Assembly: GCF_000143885.2 (NCBI RefSeq)
Contig: NC_018581.1
Span: 2,418,001-2,482,000, forward strand
Length of the DNA stretch: 64,000 bases
DNA from: Gordonia sp. KTR9
GTDB lineage: Bacteria > Actinomycetota > Actinomycetes > Mycobacteriales > Mycobacteriaceae
Direction: 5' to 3'
Part shown: positions 31,014 to 39,440 of the stretch, piece after piece
Layout of the letters: each line of letters starts with the position of its first letter
How positions within the stretch are numbered: position 1 is the stretch's first letter
Program-made: the position numbers and the translations under genes
The notes under the pieces: generated by a model
Seen by the model: the letters and a program-made list of their open reading frames with translations, nothing else
Told to the model about the DNA's origin: nothing
The model's database searches: none

Positions 31014-32822
31014 ATGTCCGGCAGTACCCGCACCCGTGGAGGAGCAGCACAGAAGGTGACGTCAGCCGAACCCTCCGCCAGCAGCCCGTCCGGGTCCGCG
31101 AGTGCCGGACCCACATTCCAGCTCCGCGCCTGGCAGCGTCGTGCGCTGACCAAGTACCTGACGCAGAAGCCGAAGGACTTCCTCGCCGTGGCGACCCCCG
31201 GCGCGGGAAAGACGACGTTCGGTCTGCGCATCGCCCGCGAACTCCTCGACGACCGCACCGTCGACAAGATCACCGTCGTGGCGCCGACCGAGCATCTGAA
31301 GCACCAGTGGGCCGAGGCCGCGGCGCGGGTCGGGATCGCACTCGATTCCCGTTTCACCAACGCCGCCGGACAGACCAGCACGGACTTCCATGGCGTCGTG
31401 GTCACCTACGCACAGGTGGCCGCCCATCCGGCTCGGCATCGGGTGCGCACCGAGAACTACCGCACCCTGGTCATCCTCGACGAGATCCACCACGGCGGCG
31501 ACGCCAAGTCCTGGGGTGAGGCGATCCGCGAGGCCTTCGACGACGCGGAGCGCCGGTTGCTGCTGACGGGTACACCGTTCCGCTCCGACGACTCGCCGAT
31601 CCCGTTCGTCACCTACGAACCGGAGGCCGGTGGGCACCAGCGGTCCAAGGCCGACCACACGTACGGCTACGCCGACGCCCTGAAGGACGGCGTCGTCCGC
31701 CCGGTGGTGTTCCTCGCCTACTCCGGCGAGGCCAGCTGGCGGGACAGCGCGGGCGAGGAGTACACCGCGCGTCTGGGCGAACCGCTCTCGGCCGAGCACA
31801 CCACCCGCGCCTGGCGCACCGCCCTCGATGCGCACGGCGATTGGATTCCGGCGGTGCTCACGGCCGCGCACACCCGCCTCGGCCAGCTGCGCGCGACCGG
31901 CACGCCGGACGCGGGCGGCCTGGTCATCGCCACCGATCAGACCGCGGCCCGCGACTACGCCGAACTCCTCACCGCCATCACCGGCAAAGAACCCACGCTG
32001 GTGCTCTCCGACGACCCGAAGTCGTCGTCGCGGATCGGCCAGTTCGCCGCGTCCACCGACGAGTGGATGGTCGCGGTCCGCATGGTGTCCGAAGGTGTCG
32101 ACGTGCCGCGCCTGGCCGTGGGCGTGTACGCCACGAGCTCGTCGACGCCGCTGTTCTTCGCGCAGGCCATCGGCCGCTTCGTGCGGTCGCGTCGTCCTGG
32201 TGAGACCGCGAGCGTCTTCTTGCCGTCGGTACCGGTGCTGCTCGACCTGGCCAGCCAGATGGAGGTCGAGCGCGACCACGTGCTCGGCAAGCCGCACCGC
32301 GAGAGCGACGGCCTCGACGACCAGTTGCTGATCGATGCCAACAAGCAGGAGGACGAGCCGGGGGAGGACGAGCCGAAGTTCCAGTCGCTCCATGCCGACG
32401 CCGAACTCGATCAGGTGATCTTCGACGGCACGTCGTTCGGCACGGCGACGTTCGCGGGCAGCGATGAGGAATCGGACTATCTGGGTCTGCCCGGACTGCT
32501 CGACGCCGATCAGGTGCGCGCGCTCCTGCGTAAACGGCAGGAGGATCAGGTCACGGCGCGGACGGCCGCCGCGTCGACCTCGGACTCGTCGGCGAGCTCA
32601 GCCCAGCCGACCCCGGGCCGGCCTCCGGGGACGACCGGCGAGAACCTGCATGCCCTGCGCAAGGAACTGAACACCCTCGTCGCGATGCATCACCATCGCA
32701 CGGGCAAGCCGCACGGCATGGTGCACAACGAGCTACGGACCCGGCTGGGCGGACCGCCGACCGCGATGGCGAGCGCCGAGCAGCTCAAGGAACGGATCGC
32801 CGCACTGCGCGAGTGGCGCTGA
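31014..32822 (+). CDS. Superfamily II DNA/RNA helicase (SSL2/XPB-like)
   Basis: A 602-residue helicase. Motif I is VATPGAGKTTFGL, motif II LDEIHHGG (DEIH box), motif III TGTPFRSDD, and motif VI AQAIGRFVRSRR; the N-terminal region FQLRAWQRRALTKYL is a Q-like motif. The C-terminal 100 residues are linker-like with a final helical piece. It resembles the SSL2/ComF-type helicases of actinobacteria; the substrate is unknown. The ATG at 31014 has GAGGGG upstream and TACCAT near 30961 may be a -10. A 16-bp hairpin follows 5 bp after the stop. Confidence 0.86.
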   Translation: MSGSTRTRGGAAQKVTSAEPSASSPSGSASAGPTFQLRAWQRRALTKYLTQKPKDFLAVATPGAGKTTFGLRIARELLDDRTVDKITVVAPTEHLKHQWAEAAARVGIALDSRFTNAAGQTSTDFHGVVVTYAQVAAHPARHRVRTENYRTLVILDEIHHGGDAKSWGEAIREAFDDAERRLLLTGTPFRSDDSPIPFVTYEPEAGGHQRSKADHTYGYADALKDGVVRPVVFLAYSGEASWRDSAGEEYTARLGEPLSAEHTTRAWRTALDAHGDWIPAVLTAAHTRLGQLRATGTPDAGGLVIATDQTAARDYAELLTAITGKEPTLVLSDDPKSSSRIGQFAASTDEWMVAVRMVSEGVDVPRLAVGVYATSSSTPLFFAQAIGRFVRSRRPGETASVFLPSVPVLLDLASQMEVERDHVLGKPHRESDGLDDQLLIDANKQEDEPGEDEPKFQSLHADAELDQVIFDGTSFGTATFAGSDEESDYLGLPGLLDADQVRALLRKRQEDQVTARTAAASTSDSSASSAQPTPGRPPGTTGENLHALRKELNTLVAMHHHRTGKPHGMVHNELRTRLGGPPTAMASAEQLKERIAALREWR

Positions 32823-32826
32823 CACG

Positions 32827-32862
32827 ACAGAGCCCGGCCGGATGATTCCGGCCGGGCTCTGT
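32827..32862. terminator. Hairpin terminator after the SSL2-like helicase
   Basis: A perfect 16-bp stem (32827-32842 with 32847-32862) and a 4-nt TGAT loop between convergent genes. There is no long T-run, as is common in this phylum. Confidence 0.8.
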
Positions 32863-32896
32863 GCGTTGGAACGCCCGTGTCAGATCGTCGGAGGTG

Positions 32897-33103
32897 TCAG
32901 ACCAACTCGCCGGCGGACTCGACGACGGTGGCGCTCAGCTCGACGAGACGGGCTTCGTGCTCATTGAAGTGGTGGCGGCAGAAGAGAAGTTCGCCGCCCT
33001 TGGGCAGGACGGCCCGTACCTTGGCTGCAGCGCCGCAGCGATCGCAGCGATCGGCGGCTGTGAGCGGCAGGTAGATCGGGGCTGTGGTGGCGATGTCAGT
33101 CAT
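32897..33103 (-). CDS. DUF7455-type small zinc-binding protein
   Basis: A 68-residue protein with CDRCGAAAKVRAVLP followed by ELLFCRHHFNEHE: three cysteines and histidines spaced like a small zinc ribbon. The family is widespread in actinobacteria near sigA but has no known function. The ATG at 33103 is preceded by GGAGG at 9 nt. The frame is open further upstream but with unconserved sequence. Confidence 0.78.
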   Translation of the reverse strand: MTDIATTAPIYLPLTAADRCDRCGAAAKVRAVLPKGGELLFCRHHFNEHEARLVELSATVVESAGELV

Positions 33104-33296
33104 GGTTGTCGTTCCTCCGTCCCGGTCCGGCGCCGGTGTCCGGTCGCCTTCCCTTCGAGCCGACACATCCGGGCGATGCGTCAACCTCACTCTGTCAGAC
33201 GCTCGAGGCGTTCGTATTGTTCCGGGGGTGCGCTCGGTGTGTCGTCACTCACCGTTTACATCGCGCAACAACTGAACAACGAATGCCTGAACGCAA

Positions 33297-33325
33297 TGCG
33301 ACCCGGCCATGGGGGCCGGGTCGCA
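33297..33325 (-). terminator. Hairpin terminator of the TSUP gene
   Basis: A 12-bp perfect stem (33297-33308 and 33314-33325) with a 5-nt loop, 38 bp past the stop of the minus-strand exporter gene; TTGCG follows on that strand. It separates the exporter from the small zinc protein gene. The rest of 33104-33296 shows no further feature. Confidence 0.75.
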
Positions 33326-33362
33326 CCACTCTACGTGTTCTTCGCGGGTCGGGTCGGGCCGG

Positions 33363-34412
33363 TCAGCTCGTCCGGGTGGGGGAGTGCGTTCCGCTTGCGC
33401 CCCCATCGGGTTCGGCTGCGGACTCGGTGGCCGGGATGTCGGACGTCGACGCTGTCCCGGTGCCGGACCGGTCCGCGCCCTCGGCACCCACAAGTGCCTC
33501 TTCCTGCTCCTCGCGGAAGTGGGTGACCGCGTCCGAGGACTCGTTCTCCCGGTCGCGCAGGTACTCGCGGAGCGAGTAGGCGAAGGCCGCGGCCCAGGCG
33601 ATGGCGATCACGATGTAGAAGACGTTGCGCACCGAGGCCGGGGCATCGATGAAGTCGCTCTTCAACAGGCTGCGCGTGTTGGTGAGCACGATCAGGCCGC
33701 CGACCGAGGCGCCGAGCAGACGCGGCGGGATGTGGCGCACGAGCCATGCCGCGATCGGCGCGGCGATCACGCCGCCGACGAGGATGGCGCCGACCCACGC
33801 GAAGTTGATGCCCTGCGAACCGAGGCTGAACAGGAAGCCGAGGCTCGCGGCGACGGCGATGATGAACTCGCTCGTGTCGATCGAACCGATCACCTTGCGG
33901 GGTTCGAGGCGGCCGCTGGCCAGGATGGCCGGGGTGCCGACAGGCCCCCAGCCGCCGCCACCGGTGGCGTCGACGAATCCGGCGACGAACCCGAGGGGGC
34001 TCAGGAACCGCTTGCGCAGCGGCTTGCCGAGATTGTGGCGGGGAATGCCCTGAAAGGTGAACCGCACCAGGATGTAGAGGCCGAGCAGCAACAGGATCAC
34101 GGCCATGACGGGCGCTGCGGTCTCGGTGGAGAGACTCGACAGGATCGTCGCGCCGAGGAATGCGCCGATGGCGCCCGGGATCGCGATCCGGCGCACGACC
34201 CGCCAGTCGACGTTGCCGAACTTCCAGTGCGAGACACCGGACACCAGCGTGGTGCCGATCTCGGCCAGGTGCACGGTGGCCGATGCGGCAGCCGGGTTGG
34301 TGCCGATGGCGAGTAGGAGGGTCGTGGTGGTGACGCCGTAAGCCATGCCGAGACTGCCGTCGACGAGCTGAGCAGCAAAGCCGACGAGGCCGATCAGGAC
34401 AATCGTTCTCAT
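33363..34412 (-). CDS. TauE/SafE (TSUP) family sulfite/organosulfur exporter
   Basis: A 349-residue membrane protein of the TSUP family, which exports sulfite, sulfoacetate or related anions. There are about eight hydrophobic helices in two repeated halves, with the family motif GxxxAxxVHLAEIGTTLVSG in the first half and ATGGGGWGPVGTP in the second. The acidic C-terminal tail (about 280-349) is cytoplasmic and unconserved. The ATG at 34412 has GGAAAG upstream. A leader-peptide ORF of a type associated with sulfur genes precedes it, which supports a sulfur substrate. Confidence 0.88.
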   Translation of the reverse strand: MRTIVLIGLVGFAAQLVDGSLGMAYGVTTTTLLLAIGTNPAAASATVHLAEIGTTLVSGVSHWKFGNVDWRVVRRIAIPGAIGAFLGATILSSLSTETAAPVMAVILLLLGLYILVRFTFQGIPRHNLGKPLRKRFLSPLGFVAGFVDATGGGGWGPVGTPAILASGRLEPRKVIGSIDTSEFIIAVAASLGFLFSLGSQGINFAWVGAILVGGVIAAPIAAWLVRHIPPRLLGASVGGLIVLTNTRSLLKSDFIDAPASVRNVFYIVIAIAWAAAFAYSLREYLRDRENESSDAVTHFREEQEEALVGAEGADRSGTGTASTSDIPATESAAEPDGGASGTHSPTRTS

Positions 34413-34742
34413 AGGAGATCTTTCCGGGAAGTCACGCCGTCAGGGGCGTGGAGAGGCTGGGCGGACACGATGCGGCCGCGAGAGATGAAGCGCAGGGTGG
34501 GGACGCGGTGTCGGTCCCAGGACGGGGTGGGTCGCGTCACCGACACAGCATCGAGGCCGTACGCAGCAGGTCAACGGCGGCGCGGCGCACCAGCATGGCG
34601 CCACGTCTGTTCCCGGTCACTGCGTAAGTCACCGCGTCATCTTATGTAGAGCCAGTTCGAAATCCGACTTCGCGGCCGTGTCGAAATCGTCGCGCGCAGA
34701 AACCTTGACAGATGTCGGGTGTGCGGCTAACCGCAGAAGCAG
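34413..34742 (-). promoter_or_regulatory. Leader region of the TSUP exporter
   Basis: The 384-bp gap between exporter and sigA contains, in minus-strand order, the sigA terminator, an AT-richer promoter-like stretch (34620-34680), the leader-peptide ORF (34596-34537) and a 124-nt GC-rich spacer. TGTCGGTGACGC just after the ORF can pair with GGGACCGACACC farther down (around 34506-34545), a potential regulatory hairpin. No other gene is visible here. Confidence 0.45.
34537..34596 (-). CDS. Putative sulfur-gene leader peptide upstream of the TSUP exporter
   Basis: A 19-codon ORF encoding MLVRRAAVDLLRTASMLCR. It fits the pattern of short actinobacterial leader peptides (basic start, VDL-x-R-x-A/S-S-x-L-C-R end) found upstream of sulfur-metabolism genes, and it ends Cys-Arg-stop. 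An in-frame GTG at 34620 would lengthen it to 27 codons. TAAGAT, about 34 nt upstream of the ATG (minus strand, near 34642-34637), could be its -10. The ORF ends 124 bp before the exporter ATG, leaving room for attenuation. The family match is from memory and the regulatory role is inferred. Confidence 0.6.
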   Translation of the reverse strand: MLVRRAAVDLLRTASMLCR

Positions 34743-34775
34743 ACGCCCCCGGCGCCTGGGAGGCGCCGGGGGCGT
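34743..34775 (-). terminator. sigA terminator hairpin
   Basis: A perfect 15-bp GC-rich stem (34743-34757 and 34761-34775) with a GGG loop, extendable by CAGA/TCTG flanks, beginning 22 bp after the sigA stop. Confidence 0.85.
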
Positions 34776-34796
34776 GTGTCTGCTGGTTGCGGAGTG

Positions 34797-36215
34797 CTAG
34801 TCCAGGTAGTCGCGCAGGACCTGCGAACGCGACGGGTGGCGCAGTTTCGACATGGTCTTGGACTCGATCTGGCGGATGCGCTCTCGGGTCACCCCGTACA
34901 CCTGCCCGATCTCGTCGAGGGTGCGGGGCTGCCCGTCGGTGAGACCGAAGCGCAGGCGGACGACACCCGCCTCACGCTCGGACAGCGTTTCCAGGACCGA
35001 CTGCAGCTGGTCCTGCAGCAACGTGAAGCTGACCGCGTCGACCGCGACCACGGCTTCGGAGTCCTCGATGAAGTCACCGAGCTGGCTGTCGCCCTCGTCG
35101 CCGATGGTCTGGTCCAGCGAAATGGGTTCCCGGGCGTACTGCTGGATCTCCAGCACCTTCTCCGGAGTGATGTCCATTTCCTTGGCGAGCTCCTCGGGAG
35201 TCGGCTCGCGGCCGAGGTCCTGGAGGAGTTCGCGCTGGATGCGACCGAGCTTGTTGATGACCTCGACCATGTGCACCGGGATACGGATCGTGCGGGCCTG
35301 GTCGGCCATGGCCCGGGTGATCGCCTGACGGATCCACCAGGTGGCGTAGGTCGAGAACTTGTAACCCTTGGTGTAGTCGAACTTCTCGACCGCGCGGATC
35401 AGACCGAGGTTGCCCTCCTGGATCAGATCCAGGAACGCCATGCCGCGGCCGGTGTACCGCTTGGCCAGCGAGACGACGAGTCGGAGGTTCGCCTCGAGCA
35501 GGTGGTTCTTGGCGCGGTTGCCGTCGCGCGAGATCCAGTTGAGGTCACGCTTCTGGGCGGTGCTCAGCTTCTCGCCGGCGTCCATGATGCGTCGGAGACG
35601 TTCGGTGGCGAACAGCCCCGCCTCGATCCGCTTGGCGAGCTCGACCTCTTCCTCGGCATTGAGGAGGGCGACCTTGCCGATCTGCTTCAGATACGCGCGG
35701 ACGCTGTCGGCGGAGGCGGTGAGTTCGGCGTCCTTGCGCGCCTGGCGCAGAGCCTCCGACTCCTCCTCGTCCCACACGAAGTCGCCGGATTTGGCGGCGG
35801 CTGCCTCGTCCTTGGAGGCGGCCGCGGCGGTGGCGGGACCCGCGCCGGCGGCCGGGGTCTTCGCGGACTCCTCGTCGTCCGACTCGTCGTCGTCGACCTC
35901 CAGGTCTTCGATTTCGACGTCTTCGAGCTCCGCGTCGGGGCCGTCGATGTCGTCGATCGAGTCCGGGTCGTCGGGCTCGGCGCTCGGATCGTCGCCGGAC
36001 CCCTCAGCGGAGGCGCCCTTCTTGGCGGCCTTCTTCGGCGCTGCCTTCTTGGTCGCCTTCTTCGCTGCTGCCTTTTTGGCGGGCGCCTTGCGGGCGGCGG
36101 TCTTCTTCGCAGCCTTCTTGGCGGTCCGCTTGGCCGGGGCGTCGGTCGCGGCGGGGGTCGACTCGGTCGACTCCTCGGCCTCTACATCACCCTGGTGGGT
36201 CGTGATGGCTGCCAC
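34797..36215 (-). CDS. sigA: Primary sigma factor SigA (RpoD)
   Basis: The housekeeping sigma factor, 472 residues. Residues 1-75 are a Lys/Ala-rich tail (repeats of AKK, KKAA), 76-130 are very acidic, then regions 1.2-4.2 follow: [17 protein letters not shown], the region-2 core with [36 protein letters not shown], and [20 protein letters not shown]. The basic and acidic N-terminal halves are typical of actinobacterial SigA. The GTG at 36215 is chosen for the AAAGG site 9 nt upstream; the frame opens to 36338 but is unconserved. A hairpin terminator follows. Confidence 0.97.
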   Translation of the reverse strand: MAAITTHQGDVEAEESTESTPAATDAPAKRTAKKAAKKTAARKAPAKKAAAKKATKKAAPKKAAKKGASAEGSGDDPSAEPDDPDSIDDIDGPDAELEDVEIEDLEVDDDESDDEESAKTPAAGAGPATAAAASKDEAAAAKSGDFVWDEEESEALRQARKDAELTASADSVRAYLKQIGKVALLNAEEEVELAKRIEAGLFATERLRRIMDAGEKLSTAQKRDLNWISRDGNRAKNHLLEANLRLVVSLAKRYTGRGMAFLDLIQEGNLGLIRAVEKFDYTKGYKFSTYATWWIRQAITRAMADQARTIRIPVHMVEVINKLGRIQRELLQDLGREPTPEELAKEMDITPEKVLEIQQYAREPISLDQTIGDEGDSQLGDFIEDSEAVVAVDAVSFTLLQDQLQSVLETLSEREAGVVRLRFGLTDGQPRTLDEIGQVYGVTRERIRQIESKTMSKLRHPSRSQVLRDYLD

Positions 36216-36336
36216 GTACAACCTTTCGAACTGTCTTCTATGGTGTCGTCCGTCGTCTGTCACCAGACGTGACACGGCAGCACGAGCCGCCGTGGACGAG
36301 GTCTTGGTTTCTCGGTTGGAATGACCGGTGACGACC

Positions 36337-36369
36337 ATTGTAACGACATCGCCGTGTCCGGTGTGTCAA
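36337..36369 (-). promoter_or_regulatory. Candidate sigA promoter
   Basis: On the minus strand TTGACA (36369-36364) and TACAAT (36342-36337) are both close to consensus, but the spacer is 21 nt, longer than the usual 17. The -10 lies about 120 nt before the sigA GTG. The pairing is uncertain; the -10 may use another -35. Confidence 0.4.
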
Positions 36370-36394
36370 AGACCTGGTCAATGCACGCGTGGCG

Positions 36395-37198
36395 CTAGGT
36401 TTTGAGCCCCCGCGAGACCGCCATGGCGGCACCCACGATGCCGGCGGTGTTCAGCAGCACCGCGGGGACCACGGGCGTGTCATTGGTCAACAGCGGAATC
36501 CACTTGTCGGACTTGCGGCTGATGCCGCCGCCCGCGATGAACAGCTTCGGCCAGAAGAGGGCCTCGTAGGTCTTCAGGACCTCGGAGACCTTCTCGGTCC
36601 ACTTCTCGTATGACCAACCCTTCTCGTCCCGGACGCGAGAGGACGCCTGGTGCTCGGCTTCCTTCTTGCCGACCTGGAGATGACCGAGCTCGGTGTTCGG
36701 CACGAGGGTTCCGTCGATCAGGATCGCCGACCCGATGCCGGTTCCGAACGTCAGCAGCATCACGACCCCGGCGACGTCCTTGCCCGCGCCGTACGCGTCC
36801 TCGGCCATCCCCGCGGCGTCGGCGTCGTTGAGCACCGACACCTGCCTGCCGTCGAGGTGCTTGCTGAAGAGGTCGTAGACGTCCGTACCGATCCAGGCCT
36901 TGTCGATGTTGGCGGCCGTGCGCATGATCCCGTCGGTGACGACGCCGGGCAGGGTGATGCCCACCGGTCCGGTCCAGTCGAAATGTGCCACGACCTCGGC
37001 CACCTTGTCGGCGACGGCGTCGGGGGTCGCCGGCTGCGGGGTCAGCACCTTGAACCGCTCGCCGACGAGTTCACCGGAATCGAGATCGACGATCCCGCCC
37101 TTGATCCCGGAACCGCCGACGTCGACCCCGAAACCGAGGTTGGTCGGAGGTGTCGGATCGTCGGGGTCGGACGATCCAGGGACGGACGTATCGGTCAT
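36395..37198 (-). CDS. ppgK: Polyphosphate glucokinase
   Basis: PpgK (267 aa; 265 in M. tuberculosis) phosphorylates glucose using polyphosphate or ATP. It is a ROK-family kinase: phosphate loop [16 protein letters not shown], the glucose-binding region with [11 protein letters not shown] (catalytic Asp) and [10 protein letters not shown], and a C-terminal [13 protein letters not shown]. The ATG at 37198 has GGGAGCC upstream. It is divergent from suhB, an arrangement conserved in mycobacteria. With the fructose PTS earlier in the window it adds a non-PTS glucose entry route. Confidence 0.95.
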   Translation of the reverse strand: MTDTSVPGSSDPDDPTPPTNLGFGVDVGGSGIKGGIVDLDSGELVGERFKVLTPQPATPDAVADKVAEVVAHFDWTGPVGITLPGVVTDGIMRTAANIDKAWIGTDVYDLFSKHLDGRQVSVLNDADAAGMAEDAYGAGKDVAGVVMLLTFGTGIGSAILIDGTLVPNTELGHLQVGKKEAEHQASSRVRDEKGWSYEKWTEKVSEVLKTYEALFWPKLFIAGGGISRKSDKWIPLLTNDTPVVPAVLLNTAGIVGAAMAVSRGLKT

Positions 37199-37355
37199 GG
37201 CGGGGCTCCCTGTCGGGGTCGGCGGCAATCGTGGTCCAGGCTATCCACGTGACCCGCCGAACGTGCGACATCGCAACGCATGTCGACACGATCGGCCCGG
37301 GCGAGGCGAGAGATCGGTCACCGCGATCGGCGGTGCGGTCGGGCGATGTGCTCAC

Positions 37356-38291
37356 ATGGAAGGCGTGGATCAGACAATTCCGGTGGACGAGCTCGCCACG
37401 GTCGCCCATGCCGTGGCTCAGGAGGCCGCCGCGCACGTGCGTCGCCGCCGCCCCGAATTGTTCGGCGCGACACCGGGACACGGCGAACCGCCGGCATCCG
37501 GGACCCCGGACACGCGATCGTCGACGGTGCGACCGGTGTCGACCACGTCGACGGTGCAACCGGTGTCGACCAAGTCGACGGAAACCGATCCGGTCACCCT
37601 CGCCGACACCGAGACCGAACGCCTGATCCGTTCGCTGCTCCGCCGCGCGCGTCCCGACGACGAGGTGCTGGGGGAGGAGGACGGCGGCAGCCGCGCGGTG
37701 CCCTCCGGCGTCCGATGGGTCGTCGACCCGATCGACGGCACCGTCAACTTCATGTACGGCGTCCCGGCCTATGCCGTCTCGGTGGCGGCGCAGGTCGACG
37801 GGCGGTCGGTTGCCGGGGTCGTCGTCGACGTCGCCCGCGACGTGACCTACGGCGCGACCCTCGGCGGGGGAGCCTGGGCGGCAGACGCGACCGGAGTCCG
37901 GCGGACGTTGCGCTGCACGTCGGTCGAACGAGCCGAACTGGCATTGGTGGCAACGGGTTTCGGGTATGACGCGGCACGGCGCAGGCAGCAGGGCCGCATC
38001 GTCGCCGAACTGCTGCCCCGCGTCCGGGACGTCCGTCGCATCGGTGCCGCGGCCCTCGACCTGTGCATGGTCGCCGCCGGCGCCGTCGACGCCCACTACG
38101 AACACGGTCTGAGCCCGTGGGACTGGGCGGCCGGAGGACTGATCGCCGCCGAGGCCGGTGCGGTCGTCCAGATGCCGCCGCCGGACTCGCGGGCCGACGA
38201 GGGGCACATCACCGTCGCCGTCGCGCCCGGCGTGGCCGACGAATTCCTCGCGCTGCTGGACGAACTCGACGCCCGCCGCCCGCTCGCCTGA
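37356..38291 (+). CDS. suhB: Inositol-1-monophosphatase family protein (SuhB-like)
   Basis: A 311-residue Mg2+-dependent phosphatase of the inositol monophosphatase family; in mycobacteria it may supply inositol for phosphatidylinositol lipids. Metal-binding motifs are GEEDGG and WVVDPIDGTVNF, and WDWAAGGLIAAEAG near the C-terminus. Position divergent from ppgK matches Rv2701c. The ATG at 37356 starts before the conserved core; the frame is open upstream. An unusual feature is a Ser/Thr-rich insert (about 45-75) built from two 9-residue repeats before TDPVTLADTETE. Confidence 0.9.
   Translation: MEGVDQTIPVDELATVAHAVAQEAAAHVRRRRPELFGATPGHGEPPASGTPDTRSSTVRPVSTTSTVQPVSTKSTETDPVTLADTETERLIRSLLRRARPDDEVLGEEDGGSRAVPSGVRWVVDPIDGTVNFMYGVPAYAVSVAAQVDGRSVAGVVVDVARDVTYGATLGGGAWAADATGVRRTLRCTSVERAELALVATGFGYDAARRRQQGRIVAELLPRVRDVRRIGAAALDLCMVAAGAVDAHYEHGLSPWDWAAGGLIAAEAGAVVQMPPPDSRADEGHITVAVAPGVADEFLALLDELDARRPLA
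37524..37577 (+). repeat. 27-bp tandem duplication inside suhB
   Basis: Two adjacent 27-bp units (37524-37550 and 37551-37577) differ at only two positions and encode TVRPVSTTS and TVQPVSTKS. The unit is a multiple of three, so the frame is kept. The duplication lies in a surface loop ahead of the catalytic domain. Confidence 0.85.
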
Positions 38292-38337
38292 CGGCTCCCC
38301 GGCGCACACCCGGCGGCGGGGAACCTCTCGGCGAACC

Positions 38338-39030
38338 TCAGCAGGGAGCGGAATGCACGGCCTCGACGAGCACCGGGTCGACACCGCTCGCCGGGTTCTT
38401 CGGATCCGCCGACCGGAGCGCCTCCAGCGCGGCCTGTGCGTCCTGGGACATCTCGTCACCCGAATGGTGGGTACCGAGCGCGACGTCGACGGCTGTCCCG
38501 CGGCGGCCGTCATCGACCAGCTGTGCGCACGGGAACGCGAGCCACGTGGCGGCGGCCGCGGCGCGTCCCGCGGGCCCGAAACGGATCTGCGCGACGCAGT
38601 TAAGGTCCCGGTTGGGGTACACGGGGTCATCGGCATAGGGGGTGTCCGGCACCGGGGTGAACCCCTGCGCGGTGAGGTCGTCGGACACCGTGCGGGCCGC
38701 GCCGCGTTCGTCGGAGGCGTTGAGGACCCGCACCCCGAAGGTCGACAGCGGTGCCGGCGCGACCCCCAGCATCTCGTCGCGACCGACGACCGTGAGTGCC
38801 GGCGGTGCGGGAGGCGCGGGTGCACCGGCCTCCACCGACGTCGGCGGAGTCGGCTGATTGCACGCTGTCGGTACGGATTCGGTGTCGCCGCCGCCCAGCG
38901 CGACCGCCCACACCACCACTCCGACGACCATCAGGACGACGACCGTGATGATCGCCGGTGCATAGCGGCGCCGACGGTAGGGTCGGCCCTGCTCGTCTGT
39001 CGGATAGCCGGACGTAATCTTCGACACCAC
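38338..39030 (-). CDS. cei: Envelope integrity protein Cei (LytR C-terminal domain)
   Basis: A 230-residue membrane-anchored protein. After a basic cytoplasmic tail (GRPYRRRRYAP) comes one transmembrane helix (IITVVVLMVVGVVVWAVAL), a Pro-rich linker, and an extracytoplasmic LytR_C domain with FGVRVLNASDERGAARTVSDDL. Five cysteines outside the membrane suggest disulfides. It matches Rv2700 by position and layout; Rv2700 is needed for envelope integrity. The GTG at 39030 is chosen for AGGAG at 10 nt; GTG 39048 is the longer alternative. Confidence 0.85.
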   Translation of the reverse strand: MVSKITSGYPTDEQGRPYRRRRYAPAIITVVVLMVVGVVVWAVALGGGDTESVPTACNQPTPPTSVEAGAPAPPAPPALTVVGRDEMLGVAPAPLSTFGVRVLNASDERGAARTVSDDLTAQGFTPVPDTPYADDPVYPNRDLNCVAQIRFGPAGRAAAAATWLAFPCAQLVDDGRRGTAVDVALGTHHSGDEMSQDAQAALEALRSADPKNPASGVDPVLVEAVHSAPC

Positions 39031-39058
39031 CGTGGACTGGCTCCTCACTGGGCGTTGC

Positions 39059-39077
39059 GTGATCTCGGATCACTGTA
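39059..39077 (-). promoter_or_regulatory. cei -10 element with palindrome at the predicted start site
   Basis: On the minus strand TACAGT (39077-39072) is a good -10, about 40 nt before the cei GTG. Overlapping it downstream is a GTGATC-N3-GATCAC palindrome (39059-39073), placed where a repressor would block initiation. Its binding protein is unknown. Confidence 0.45.
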
Positions 39078-39189
39078 GAGGGTGGCCTCGCGGTGGACCG
39101 CATGCCTCGCCGGGAGCGAGGTCACCGGAGCGCTCCGAGGTGTCTGTCGGCGCCGGAGCGAAACTTACCGACGAGTTGGGTCCAGCGTA

Positions 39190-39218
39190 TTGACCATGCA
39201 CGAGGTGTCCACTATGCT
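39190..39218 (+). promoter_or_regulatory. SigA-type promoter of the DUF4193 gene
   Basis: TTGACC (39190-39195) and TATGCT (39213-39218) with an exact 17-nt spacer form the best housekeeping promoter in the window. Transcription would begin near 39225, giving about 215 nt of untranslated leader before the ATG at 39441. Confidence 0.75.
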
Positions 39219-39440
39219 ACGGGCGCCCGCGCTTCCAGACCCGGGATGCGCCCGATATCGAACCGTGATCGAAATCACGCAATACGTCTGTTCCTCTGGT
39301 ACGAATCTCGCCCGAGACGACGTTGCACTGACCCCATCGGTAAGACAATCCCGGTGGTGTCGTGCGCAAGAACACCCGGGTGACGACGCCAGCGCCGTCA
39401 CCGTGAGCGCCCCTCACACTCTCGACAAGTTAGGCACAGA
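39219..39440 (+). promoter_or_regulatory. Long structured leader of the DUF4193 gene
   Basis: The leader holds GTGA-N6-TCAC at 39265-39278, the core of a CRP/GlxR-type site, and a hairpin at 39379-39402 (GGTGACG and CGTCACC arms with an inner CGC/GCG step) about 40 nt before the ATG. It has no convincing reading frame. The rest of the 39031-39440 gap contains the cei promoter and nothing else that I can support. A regulatory role is inferred. Confidence 0.4.

Noticed and set aside
36001..36180. Lys/Ala repeat DNA in sigA as a possible tandem repeat array
   Set aside because: The basic AKK-rich N-terminus is a normal feature of actinobacterial SigA; units are degenerate at DNA level.
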